A stretch of 25,646 nt of DNA from a virus, in the IMG/VR virus record IMGVR_UViG_3300022226_000019, positions 1 through 25,646 of that record. One strand, written 5' to 3'. The notes beneath the pieces are model-generated. The model worked only from the letters and a program-made list of their open reading frames with translations. It searched no databases and was not told the origin of the DNA. The translations under genes and the position numbers were made by a program. This document shows, piece after piece, positions 1 to 8,259 of the stretch. How positions within the stretch are numbered: the first letter of the stretch is position 1; each line of letters opens with the position of its first letter.

Positions 1-1826
1 CCCGTTAGGAGGGTCGCGCCATCGCCCGCGCACCGGTTGCCGCGCACCTGCACGTCGGGCACGCTGTCGATCTTGATCATCGAGGTCTCGGTGGCGCCGT
101 CGAGCTGGTTGAAGTCGACGTCGACCTGGGTGAAGTAGTCGGCCGTCCCGTCGACGTTGATGTTCTCGGCCACATTGTCGCGCATGCGAAGATAGGCCCA
201 GGTCGAGCTGGTTCCACCGCCGGTGATCTCGATCTCGCCGCTCGGGACGTAGTTGTCGGACAGGTCCATGTAGTCACCACCGACAGACGTCGCCGCGCCG
301 CCCACCAGTACGTCGATGCCGCCATCGAAGACTTTGTTGCGGGAGATGTCGAGCACGTCGAGGGCGCCCGAGCCCCCAGTGAACCCCTGGTCGGCGTAGT
401 CGATGTCAGCCACCGCGCTCCCTCTGAGCTCGCACTCTGTCACGCGGACTTGATAGTGGCGCCCGGTCTCGTTGGGGCATCGGGGTAGCAGCTGAATGCC
501 GCTGGCAACAGGGTCCGTCATTCGGAACCGACGGATCTCGAGGTCGACGTTCTCTGCTGTAATGCCGCCGCCGTTGACCGACTCGACGTCCTCGATGAGA
601 ACAAACTGGCTGTTCTCGTCAATATAGGCCGCCACGCCGGCACCATTGACCTGGCAGTTGCGCCACCGGATGTTTCGCTCCTGCCCGCCATCAATGCCCG
701 TGACCGCGGAGCCCTGGGCGAAGGTGCCGTTGGTCGTGATGCCGCCGCACTGTTCAAACCTACACGCCGTGATGTCGACATCTTCGGTCGCGCCGAGGAT
801 GTTGATCCCGTAGTCCAGGCCGTCGTAGAAGTAGCACCCCTCGATGCGGACGCCGTAGCAGCTCCCGAGACGAATGCCGTTCAGCTTCATCCCGGTGAAC
901 TTGCAGCCAATGAACTGAAGGTTCCGGCAGAAGATGCCAGAAAAGAACACGGGGTTTACGCCGCTTGCTGACGTGCTGCCGATAAACTCAACGTTCTCGA
1001 ACCGCAGATTCTCGATAGCAGTGATGGCCGAAAGGGTCGCCGACGCCGCCGTGGCGTAGTCCTCGCGGACGTGCTTGTTCAGGTTGTGGGTGAGCCCCGC
1101 GATCGTGTCGATGACATGGAGCTCCCCCTTTGTTTCCTGGTTGCAGTAGGTGCCCGTGTCGTGGAGCGCCACCAGGGAGCCCGCCGACCCAACCGAGAAC
1201 GAGGTGGTGTCTACCGACTCGTCCTTGTAGCTGGCGTCCCCGCTGAGTGCCCGGCCCGTCCCAAGCACCCCGTGCGCGGTGATGTACTCGGTGCCCGTGT
1301 TGCCGGTGAACTTCAGCTTGCCGTTGCGGACAAAGAAACCATCGGGGACTGAGTCGAGGTCGAGGGATGAATCACAGAGCCAGGTCAGGCCGGCCAGGTC
1401 GATCCCGCCCCGCGACGCAGCCACCGCCGCGTCGATAGCGGCCTGCACCTCGGCTGTCTCGTCCGACAGCCCGTCGCCGACGCCGCCGTGGTCGACCGGG
1501 CTTTCCGCGTAGGCCCCCTCGTCGGTGGCCGTGATGTGGGCCCAGATCCCGTCCTCGGTCCAGATGGTGACGTCGGAGCTGTCGGTCAGCTTGAATGTGT
1601 AAGCCCCGTCCTTGAGCAGCCAGATCTGGTGCGTGGTGCGCCCGTTGCCGTCAAAGACGATCGGGTTGGCATTGGCGTTGGTGGCTGCGTCCCGATCTGT
1701 CAGCGACGGATATGTCGCCTTGTCCACGACCGTGCCGGTCTCGTACGTGTAGAGCTTTGCGCCCGCGAGGGCCAGGTTGCCGGCGTCGTTGAGGGCGCGG
1801 AGGATGGGGTGGGGTACGTTGCTCAT
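1..1826 (-). CDS. Tailspike / beta-helix tail protein, P22 gp9-like head-binding N-terminus (partial, C-terminus beyond the window)
   Basis: An open frame starts at ATG 1826 and runs without a stop to the left edge, giving 608 visible codons. Residues about 1-105 resemble the P22-tailspike head-binding domain, with a segment containing NPIVFDGNGR (54-63) followed by a W-L-x-x-G-x-Y-x-F-x-L strand pattern. Residues 111-149 match the typical entry into a pectate-lyase-like right-handed beta-helix (GGVGDGLSDETAEVQAAID). From about residue 280 there are irregular short repeats rich in N, G, C and I/V of the form I-x-x-C-x-F, as expected for stacked helix rungs. In this family the protein binds and often cleaves surface polysaccharide. 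The start codon overlaps the stop of the upstream 914-aa gene (ATGA), so it is the last visible cistron of the late operon. The catalytic residues and trimerisation end cannot be judged because the gene is truncated. Confidence 0.85.
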   Translation of the reverse strand, partial: MSNVPHPILRALNDAGNLALAGAKLYTYETGTVVDKATYPSLTDRDAATNANANPIVFDGNGRTTHQIWLLKDGAYTFKLTDSSDVTIWTEDGIWAHITATDEGAYAESPVDHGGVGDGLSDETAEVQAAIDAAVAASRGGIDLAGLTWLCDSSLDLDSVPDGFFVRNGKLKFTGNTGTEYITAHGVLGTGRALSGDASYKDESVDTTSFSVGSAGSLVALHDTGTYCNQETKGELHVIDTIAGLTHNLNKHVREDYATAASATLSAITAIENLRFENVEFIGSTSASGVNPVFFSGIFCRNLQFIGCKFTGMKLNGIRLGSCYGVRIEGCYFYDGLDYGINILGATEDVDITACRFEQCGGITTNGTFAQGSAVTGIDGGQERNIRWRNCQVNGAGVAAYIDENSQFVLIEDVESVNGGGITAENVDLEIRRFRMTDPVASGIQLLPRCPNETGRHYQVRVTECELRGSAVADIDYADQGFTGGSGALDVLDISRNKVFDGGIDVLVGGAATSVGGDYMDLSDNYVPSGEIEITGGGTSSTWAYLRMRDNVAENINVDGTADYFTQVDVDFNQLDGATETSMIKIDSVPDVQVRGNRCAGDGATLLT

Positions 1827-4567
1827 GGTGTCGCCTCTGTCTGAACGGCCGCCGAGGGCTCCATCTCTTCGTCGAAGGCGACGTCAGCCGTCAGCTGCGT
1901 CAGCAGGCGGTTCCACTCCGCCGTCTTCACGCCTGGCTCGGGGTCCACCAGGCGCATGAACGCCTTCGCTTTATCACGCTCGGTGAAGATCCGCGCCAGC
2001 TTTCCGCGGTGCCACAACAGGGCCCAGGCCTCCACCGCCTCGGGGAAGTTGCGGACGACATTGGCTGGCATCAGGCGCGTCACAAGGTCCATAACGCCCA
2101 GCCGGGGGGCTGTCGCTGACCCCGTGGCCAGGTTGCGCGAGGCGCGCAACAGGACAGGGGCGAGCTTCTCCAGCTGGTCGACCGCCTCTCTCTCGGCCCC
2201 CTGGCTGCCCATGGCGCGCAGGCGGGAGATGTTTTGGCGGATCAGCTTGGCGAACTTCGCGGGGTTGATCTCTACACCCCGGGCGGCCTGCTCGGCCGTG
2301 GGGGCGGCTTTGACCGCCAGCGCCTCGATGACGCCGCGCTCGAGTTGGCGCGTCAGGGCTGGCCCCTCTGCGCCGCTCTGCCGCAGGGCGCCGAAGAGGT
2401 GCGCTAGCTCGTCGGGGTCCGCGTTCAGGATGTCTCTGATCATCTGGCTGCCGCCGGCGAGGTCGCCCTCTTCAATCAGGCCCGTGCGGGGGATACGCCC
2501 CTTGCGGGAGCTTTTCGCCAGCTTGCCCAGCACCTTGTTTGCGAACGAGCTCTGCGTGGCCTCGATGGCGCGCTCGCGGGTCAGGTACGCGTCGCGTGCT
2601 TCCCGAAGAGCTTTGGCCGCCTGCTGAGGCAGCGCGTCGGAGAACTCGCCGGTGACATCGATCGTCTGCCCGCGGCCCGGAAGCGTTCTGCCCGGCCCCA
2701 CCACCACGAGCCCCTCTTCGGCTGGCGCCCTGCCGGCGATCTCGGTGGCTGGGTTCGTGCGGATCAGCTCGTCGAGGTCGCGTTCCAGTGCCTCTTTCAG
2801 GACCGTGTAGGCTCGCTTCAGGGTGGGGTCGGCTGCGTTGAATGCGGCGTCGCCCCAGTTATGGAGCGCGGCCTGCGTGTCCTTGATGGACCAGAACGCC
2901 CCGCCGGATATGGCGTTCCCGTGCCGGTCCACAAGGGATCCCGTGACTTCTTCCCGGATCTCCTGAGCGAGCGATGCTGCCATCTTCGACTCCGGGGACG
3001 CGGCTGCGCGGGGGAGGTTTTGGATCAGCTCGTCCGCCTCCTCCAGCACGTTGTCGAGACGCACGACGGGGCGGTCGCCGATCATGTCTATGGCGGCGCC
3101 GAACTCAGTGTTGCTGGCGGCGCGGTGGTTGGCGCGCAGCCCCTGCTGGACGTTGTGGTAGTTCTTCACCGCCCGCTTCGCGCGCACGCCCGCGGTGGCC
3201 GGGTCGAGCAGCTCGAGGTTGGTGTCGATCACCCTCTCGACGGCCCGCACCTGCTGCACCAGCTGGCGGTTGGTGAACCGGTTGAAGACCTCCGACGAGC
3301 CGGGCAGTCGCCGCAGGGCGTCACCAAATTGCACGAGGCTTCCGTGCATGGTGGCCTGGTCGAGCGCCAGGTCGATACCGAACTCGTCGGCCAGGGCCTG
3401 CGACTCCCGGGCGGCTTCGCCGGCCGGAACCAGATCAACCGCCCCTTTTTGGAGCCGGCCGGTCTCAGGGTTCACGGTCATCCTGCCGGCCACGGTGGGG
3501 CTGCGCTCCACGCCGGTCGCCGGGTCGATCTTCCGAGTGCCTCGTCCGATCACCTCCGCGCTGCTGGTCGGGACATCCGCCGCGCGAAGGCCTGCGCGCG
3601 CGACCCCGGTGATGCCCTCGCCCGCCATCCCTGCGCCCACGGCCACACCGAACTCACGGGCCCGTCCCCCCGTGCCCTGCACGTCACCGAGGCTCGGTCC
3701 GGGCAGGGTCTCGTCCAGGCCCTGGCGGGCTATGTTCGACAGCGCGTCGACCGCTCCCCCGACGCCCATGGCGGCCGTGGTGCTTCGGGTCCTTCCGAGA
3801 GTGATGCCCGCGGCGATCATTCCAGGGATTGCCTCGATCAGGTCGGGCGAGATGTCGACGAGGTCCTTCAACGTGTTGGTGAAGTTGATATCGCGCTCGT
3901 CCCAGATCAGCGGGTCCTCGCCCGGCTTGAAGATGATGATCTGGTCGAGCCCCTCCTCCCCGTACACGGGGAGCACGTTCTCGGGCCCGTAGCGATGGCC
4001 GAGGAACCCGAACTTACCCTGCGGCGTAAGCTTCACGTTCCCAAAGAAGCGGTCGTCGAGCTCAACGCCCCGCGCGTTCTTCTCCAGCTCGTCGAGCGCC
4101 GCGGCGTGCTCTTTGCGCGCGCGGTCGATCCTCTGCATGAGCAGCGGCGAGGCCGAGACGATGGTGGACTCAGCGCCGCCCTCGCCCGTGCCGATAGGGT
4201 CCTCCACCCCGAACGCGACGTTCCTGAACCTCCCAATGTCGAAGCGCCTCTTCAGTGCCGGGAACCCCTCCTCGTCGGCCTCAATCCCCAGGGCGGACAC
4301 GCGCTGGCGGTCGAACATCGGGGTGACGCGCGCACCGGGATTGGCCTTCTCGACAGCGGCTCGCTCGGCACGCACCAGGTCCCGGAGTTTGTCGGCTAGG
4401 GGCCGGTCGAAGATAGAGCGCATGCGCTGCTCTGTGTCGGTCCGGGGGACATCAAACCCCGCGACGGGGCCTGTCGGGGCTTGCGACTCGGCCTGCCCCG
4501 AGCGTTCACGCACCCCGCGGGCCAGGCGCTCCGCTGCGGTCTCTGCTTCCTGGGCGGGGTTGGCCAT
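1823..4567 (-). CDS. Large ejection / internal virion protein (914 aa)
   Basis: A 914-residue, charged, mostly helical protein (rich in A, R, E and L) lies immediately upstream of the tailspike, in the slot held by the largest DNA-ejection protein (gp16) in P22-type phages. It is longer than P22 gp16. Around residues 245-285 there is a hydrophobic and glycine-rich stretch containing IPGMIAAGITLG and AAMGVGGAV that could insert into or contact a membrane. The rest is polar helix, including a charged segment near residues 130-170. No enzymatic motif such as a lytic transglycosylase catalytic Glu context was recognised with confidence. The start is ATG 4567, one base after the previous stop; the stop overlaps the tailspike start. 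The role is inferred from position and composition, not from a clear family match. Confidence 0.75.
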   Translation of the reverse strand: MANPAQEAETAAERLARGVRERSGQAESQAPTGPVAGFDVPRTDTEQRMRSIFDRPLADKLRDLVRAERAAVEKANPGARVTPMFDRQRVSALGIEADEEGFPALKRRFDIGRFRNVAFGVEDPIGTGEGGAESTIVSASPLLMQRIDRARKEHAAALDELEKNARGVELDDRFFGNVKLTPQGKFGFLGHRYGPENVLPVYGEEGLDQIIIFKPGEDPLIWDERDINFTNTLKDLVDISPDLIEAIPGMIAAGITLGRTRSTTAAMGVGGAVDALSNIARQGLDETLPGPSLGDVQGTGGRAREFGVAVGAGMAGEGITGVARAGLRAADVPTSSAEVIGRGTRKIDPATGVERSPTVAGRMTVNPETGRLQKGAVDLVPAGEAARESQALADEFGIDLALDQATMHGSLVQFGDALRRLPGSSEVFNRFTNRQLVQQVRAVERVIDTNLELLDPATAGVRAKRAVKNYHNVQQGLRANHRAASNTEFGAAIDMIGDRPVVRLDNVLEEADELIQNLPRAAASPESKMAASLAQEIREEVTGSLVDRHGNAISGGAFWSIKDTQAALHNWGDAAFNAADPTLKRAYTVLKEALERDLDELIRTNPATEIAGRAPAEEGLVVVGPGRTLPGRGQTIDVTGEFSDALPQQAAKALREARDAYLTRERAIEATQSSFANKVLGKLAKSSRKGRIPRTGLIEEGDLAGGSQMIRDILNADPDELAHLFGALRQSGAEGPALTRQLERGVIEALAVKAAPTAEQAARGVEINPAKFAKLIRQNISRLRAMGSQGAEREAVDQLEKLAPVLLRASRNLATGSATAPRLGVMDLVTRLMPANVVRNFPEAVEAWALLWHRGKLARIFTERDKAKAFMRLVDPEPGVKTAEWNRLLTQLTADVAFDEEMEPSAAVQTEATP

Positions 4568-4568
4568 C

Positions 4569-6053
4569 TCACCGACCCCCGCTGTCCAACCGGTCGATCT
4601 CCTCCAGGTAGCCGGTCTCGTCGATGTAGCCCTCGGAGAACAGGATCTCGAGCTGGTCGCGGTAGCGCGGGATGCCCTCTCTGTTCAGCGTGTCGATCCT
4701 GATCTGGATGTCGGGTGCCTCGCGGCCCTGGGCCGAAGGGTTGTTCAACAGGCCGTCGACCTCGCCGATGATCTCGTCTTCTGTCATGAGGGACGCGCCC
4801 TTGCTGGCGAGAACGCGGCGGTTGAGCCGGACTCTGCGCATCAGCATATTGACGCGCTGATCGAGCGCCGCCGTAAACTGGGTCCACGACTTCTTCGGCC
4901 AGACTCCGCCGATACCGCCGCCGGCCATCGTCGGGAAGGTGTCTCGGAGCATCTCCAGCTCTTTGAACGCGGCCTGCGCACCAGTGATGTCTTTGCGGTA
5001 CAGGTTGAAGAGGTTCTCGGCGACGTTGAACGCCTCCTCCATGGCCTTCAGGTGCTCCGTCGACCCGGTCGATGGGTTGAAGCCTACCCGCTCCCCGAGG
5101 GCCGTGAGGGCCGCCTTGCCGCGGCCCACGATCGTGAAGTGCTCTGGCTTGGCCAGGCTCTTCAGGGTCCGCAGCTCGGCGAGTTGCTGCAGGGAGTTTT
5201 TGGTCTCGAGTTGGATCCTCTGCGTCGCGGTCTTCCCAAGGGGGTCGGGACGGCCCTCGCGGGCGAACGACTCGCGCTTCGTCTGGAGCTCGCGAGCCGC
5301 CATGCGGAGGGCGCCGGGCCACTCGTCGGGAAACTGGCGCCGGGCCACGTCGGGGTTGAGACTGCGCAGCTCGCCGGGGTGGCGCTCGGACAGGATCTCT
5401 GCCGCCCGCTTCGACTCCGCTCGGCCCGCGAAGTTCAGCTCGCTCTTCTCGTCGGCCGGGTCGAGCAGGTCGATGCGCTGCTGGGCGCGGAGCAGTCCCT
5501 CGTTCAGGGGTTCCAGCATGCGGTCGCGGCGCACCTGGGGGAGGGCGGCGTTGTCGGCCGCGGGGTCCTTCAGGTGCAGCATGATGTCGGACGTATCGAA
5601 TCGGCCGAGCTCGGGGAGGTCGGCGTCGCCGATCAGGCCGCGGCTCCGCAGCTGGAGCAGCCGGGTCTTTTCGGCCATCCACCGACCCTGCATGGCCTGA
5701 GGGGTCTGCTCGGACTGGACGCTCTGAATGGACTGAGAAAGGGCGCGTTGGGTCTTCAGATCGAGGGCGTCGCGGGACTCGCGCCCGCTCTTCTGGAGTT
5801 TCTCGATGTCCACCACCTCGTCGGTGAGGCCGAGCTCCAGCATGGGGCCGAAGTTGCCATTCACCAGAGCCTCTCGCCGAGCCCCTTCAATCATCTCCCG
5901 CTGCCGGCGCTCGTGGGCCAGCTTCTGGCGGTGGGCGTCCATCTGCACCCGCTGCATCTCCAGCTGCGAGCGTTGCGCCGCGCGGTTGGCGATGTTGTTG
6001 AGGATCTTGCCGGTGTCGATCCACCGGATCTTGTCGAGGACGTTTATGCTCAT
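4569..6053 (-). CDS. Ejection / internal virion protein (494 aa)
   Basis: A 494-residue hydrophilic, largely alpha-helical protein with a probable coiled coil at residues 20-65 (rich in Q, R, E and M). It contains many charged helices throughout, one glycine-rich loop (AGGGIGGVWPKK) in the second half, and an acidic C-terminal tail. It lies between the Ala/Gly/Gln-rich 371-aa protein and the 914-aa protein. This three-gene series corresponds in position to the gp7-gp20-gp16 ejection set of P22, whose members leave the capsid with the DNA. ATG 6053 overlaps the stop of the upstream gene (ATGA). The assignment rests on gene order, size and composition; no domain was recognised. Confidence 0.7.
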   Translation of the reverse strand: MSINVLDKIRWIDTGKILNNIANRAAQRSQLEMQRVQMDAHRQKLAHERRQREMIEGARREALVNGNFGPMLELGLTDEVVDIEKLQKSGRESRDALDLKTQRALSQSIQSVQSEQTPQAMQGRWMAEKTRLLQLRSRGLIGDADLPELGRFDTSDIMLHLKDPAADNAALPQVRRDRMLEPLNEGLLRAQQRIDLLDPADEKSELNFAGRAESKRAAEILSERHPGELRSLNPDVARRQFPDEWPGALRMAARELQTKRESFAREGRPDPLGKTATQRIQLETKNSLQQLAELRTLKSLAKPEHFTIVGRGKAALTALGERVGFNPSTGSTEHLKAMEEAFNVAENLFNLYRKDITGAQAAFKELEMLRDTFPTMAGGGIGGVWPKKSWTQFTAALDQRVNMLMRRVRLNRRVLASKGASLMTEDEIIGEVDGLLNNPSAQGREAPDIQIRIDTLNREGIPRYRDQLEILFSEGYIDETGYLEEIDRLDSGGR

Positions 6054-7165
6054 GCCGGTGCCTGTGTTCCCGCGCCGCCGGCGCTGCCGGCAGCCTTGCC
6101 GCCAGCCTGGATGGCATCGCTGAAGAGCGATCCGCCGATCTCGGTGAGCTGCCCTGCGGTGTTGGCGAACGCCGCCGTGCCGCTACCTGCGAAGGGGACG
6201 AGCGCGTTGTTGATGCCCTGCTGAAGCCCGAAGGTCTGCAGCCCAAGGTTGCCGCGCTGGCCCGCGAGGCCCGCGAGCGCCTGCCCTAGGCCGCCTTGGA
6301 GCCCGGCCTGCTGTTGCCCGAACGCCCCCAGCAAAGAGGCCAGGCTCTGGCCCTGGTTGACCGACATGTTCGCAAGCTGGGAGCCCATGTTCGTGGAGAT
6401 GTTCGCGGCCTGAGTCCCCGCGCCGAACTGCATCCCCGCGAGCTGCGAGAGGGCGTTGGCGTTAATGCCCTGGGCCGACAGGCCCGCCTGGAGCTCGCGC
6501 CCCGCCTGGTTCTGGAGCAGGTTCGCCTGTAGCTGGTCGGCCGCCGACGCCGACGCGAACTGCCGATTAAAGGCCTCGCCCGCGCGGGTGGCCGCGAGCC
6601 CTTGGCTGAATCCCGCCAGCTCCTTGAGGGCCTTGCCGCTGACGCGGCCACCGGAGGCGGAGGCCTTGGCGTCGAGGGCCCTCTTTCCCTGCTCAAGCTC
6701 AAACTGGAACCCGGCGTCCTGAGAGATATCGAAGCCGCCGTCCGCGAGGGCGGCCAGCCTGGAGCCTCCGCCGAGAACGTTGCGGGTGCCGACTGGGCCC
6801 ATGCCGGCAAGGTCGCTCAGGGTGCCGCTGCCGGATCTGAGCCCCTGAAGGATGGAGCCCTGCGCGAAGTCGCGGGCCCCCGTGAGATCATCCCTGCCGC
6901 GGCCGAAGAAGCCCGCCAGGGCGTCTCGGCTGCTGGACAGTGTCTCGTCAAGAATGCCGGACACCCGCCCCGTCGTGTCCTCTAGAATGCGTCCTTGCTC
7001 AAGCGTGGCGTTGCGGGCCGCCTGCTCGGCCAGCGTCAGATCCATCTGATCCGCCCGCTGGCCCATCTTCAGGGCATTCATCTGCTCCTTGGCCGCTTCG
7101 GAGCCGAGAATTCCCTGGGCGCCTGCGCCGCCGCCGATCGCGAGTGCTGGGAGGATCTGGGGCAT
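6050..7165 (-). CDS. Ala/Gly/Gln-rich DNA ejection-type protein (371 aa)
   Basis: The protein is extremely rich in A, G, Q, S and L with almost no aromatic residues. It starts with a glycine-rich hydrophobic N-terminus (residues 1-22, including ALAIGGGAGAQGILG) and has long low-complexity helical stretches such as QQQAGLQGGLGQALAGLAGQ near residue 290. This composition is typical of small podovirus pilot/ejection proteins and of virion proteins that wrap the internal core. It is the first of three consecutive ejection-type genes. ATG 7165 lies 3 bases after the TAA of the GNAT gene, and its stop overlaps the next start. Similarity search is unreliable for such low-complexity sequence, so the call depends on position. 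Confidence 0.7.
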   Translation of the reverse strand: MPQILPALAIGGGAGAQGILGSEAAKEQMNALKMGQRADQMDLTLAEQAARNATLEQGRILEDTTGRVSGILDETLSSSRDALAGFFGRGRDDLTGARDFAQGSILQGLRSGSGTLSDLAGMGPVGTRNVLGGGSRLAALADGGFDISQDAGFQFELEQGKRALDAKASASGGRVSGKALKELAGFSQGLAATRAGEAFNRQFASASAADQLQANLLQNQAGRELQAGLSAQGINANALSQLAGMQFGAGTQAANISTNMGSQLANMSVNQGQSLASLLGAFGQQQAGLQGGLGQALAGLAGQRGNLGLQTFGLQQGINNALVPFAGSGTAAFANTAGQLTEIGGSLFSDAIQAGGKAAGSAGGAGTQAPA

Positions 7166-7168
7166 GCG

Positions 7169-7633
7169 TTACACCTCTACCGTGTACAGTTTCTCGTCAA
7201 GCCGAAATCCCTCGGACTCGAGCAGGGCCTTGACACCCCGGCTCCCGAGTTGTTGCTTGGACCCCGCCGCCACGCGCTGGCAGCCCACCAGCTTGGCCCA
7301 CCGCTTCAGCACATGGATAAACTCACGGGCCAACCCGTTGCGCCGGTGGGGCTTCCTGATCCACACGGCCGTCTCTGTCGCGGTGCGGTGGGTGGGGTTG
7401 TAGTACGCCGGGCAGACGACCGCTGTCATGAATCCCACGGGCTCTTTGTCGAGCTCCGCGATGATGCACAGCCTGTCGTCGTGCTCGAAGCAGCTGGCGA
7501 ACCACAGGGCCCAGCTCTCCACCGACTCTTCCCACCGGGGCAGCGAGCCTTCGCGGCCTGCGATGTGGAACTCCGACGCCATCGCCATCAGGGTCGGGAG
7601 GTCGTCTACGTCTGCAATGCGGGTACGGTTCAC
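7169..7633 (-). CDS. GNAT-family N-acetyltransferase in the virion operon (154 aa)
   Basis: Residues 1-20 (NRTRIADVDDLPTLMAMASE) form the usual GNAT strand-1/helix-1 opening. Residues 57-74 give the beta-hairpin (CIIAELDKEPVGFMTAVV), and residues 89-107 contain the acetyl-CoA pyrophosphate loop RRNGLA (97-102) after a W-I strand. The family transfers an acetyl group from acetyl-CoA to an amine; the substrate here is unknown. The GTG start at 7633 overlaps the stop of the preceding gene (GTGA), which fixes the start and excludes the longer upstream extension of the same frame. GNAT genes inside the tail/ejection cluster are known in other podoviruses, so it may modify a virion or host protein or be carried in the particle. 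Confidence 0.85.
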   Translation of the reverse strand: MNRTRIADVDDLPTLMAMASEFHIAGREGSLPRWEESVESWALWFASCFEHDDRLCIIAELDKEPVGFMTAVVCPAYYNPTHRTATETAVWIRKPHRRNGLAREFIHVLKRWAKLVGCQRVAAGSKQQLGSRGVKALLESEGFRLDEKLYTVEV

Positions 7634-8259
7634 GGGAATGCCTCCGGTGTTCCTAGGCCTTCGGCCTGGTATTTGAATCCCGCCCCGATGAAGTAGCACT
7701 CTTCGGGGTACGTGTCCGCCGCGTCCCCACCGAGCCTGGCCGTGCCGACGACAACAGGGTCGCCCTTTCTGAGGTTGGCGCCATCCAGGGCTGAGAATTC
7801 CGTAGTAACTCTTTTGTTGGTCACCTCTGGTGTCGGTGCCGTCGCGTACAGCAGGGTCTCGCTCATGGATCCGTTCGCGTTGGGGATAGCGGCCGCGTAC
7901 CGCAGACGGACATCGCCCGCCGCCGCGTCGTCTGGCATCCAGACCATAAACGGGATGATGTCGGTGCCGTCCTTGTAGTTGTTGGGCAGGGTCCGACCGC
8001 CATACCAGACCGACGTGGAGCTCGGGCTGAGGTTCCAGAACCGGATTGTCCCCGTCGGGTTGCTCTGGGTGTACGCCGCCAGCTCCTGCATCTCCATGGC
8101 CGCCATGAACTGTACCGCCCAGAGCTTTTTGTTGGTGTCCCACCCGAGCGTCGAGAAGACGCGGTCGAGGAACTCTCGCCAGTCGCGCGTGGGGTGCCCG
8201 GTCTCGATGTCGACCATGGGCCCGTTGCGGATAGGGAACCGGGGCCGCCACTTGCTCAC
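7630..8259 (-). CDS. Virion-associated protein of unknown function, beta-rich (209 aa)
   Basis: A 209-residue protein directly after the gp10-like tail hub. The first about 60 residues are polar and partly helical. The rest alternates short beta strands with aromatic and glycine turns (for example GTIRFWNLSPSS, DIIPFMVWMPDDAAAGDVRLRY, CYFIGAGFKYQAEG), suggesting a beta-sandwich or jelly-roll domain. The VWMPDD followed by G-x-V-R-L-R pattern is reminiscent of small receptor-contacting or structural domains seen in marine phage virion proteins, but I cannot name a family. By position it could take the place of a tail needle (P22 gp26), although it lacks the long coiled coil of gp26. The GTG start overlaps the upstream stop (GTGA). 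Confidence 0.65.
   Translation of the reverse strand: MSKWRPRFPIRNGPMVDIETGHPTRDWREFLDRVFSTLGWDTNKKLWAVQFMAAMEMQELAAYTQSNPTGTIRFWNLSPSSTSVWYGGRTLPNNYKDGTDIIPFMVWMPDDAAAGDVRLRYAAAIPNANGSMSETLLYATAPTPEVTNKRVTTEFSALDGANLRKGDPVVVGTARLGGDAADTYPEECYFIGAGFKYQAEGLGTPEAFP

Noticed and set aside
2861-4399. A 512-codon plus-strand frame
   Set aside because: It is antisense to the 914-aa gene and resembles a mirror of its codon pattern (rich in R, H, G, V, L), not a protein.
4396-5682. A 428-codon minus-strand frame rich in Arg and Pro
   Set aside because: It is a second frame within the 494-aa gene; composition (R, P, A, G only) marks it as a shadow.
4113-6224. A 703-codon open frame on the plus strand
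   Set aside because: It lies opposite the coupled 494-aa and 914-aa virion genes, has no ribosome-binding site, and its product is low-complexity with no domain; long antisense frames are expected in GC-rich coding DNA.
7634-8251. Upstream extension of the GNAT frame
   Set aside because: The extension lies in another frame inside the 209-aa gene; the GTGA overlap at 7633 gives the natural start and the GNAT fold begins there.
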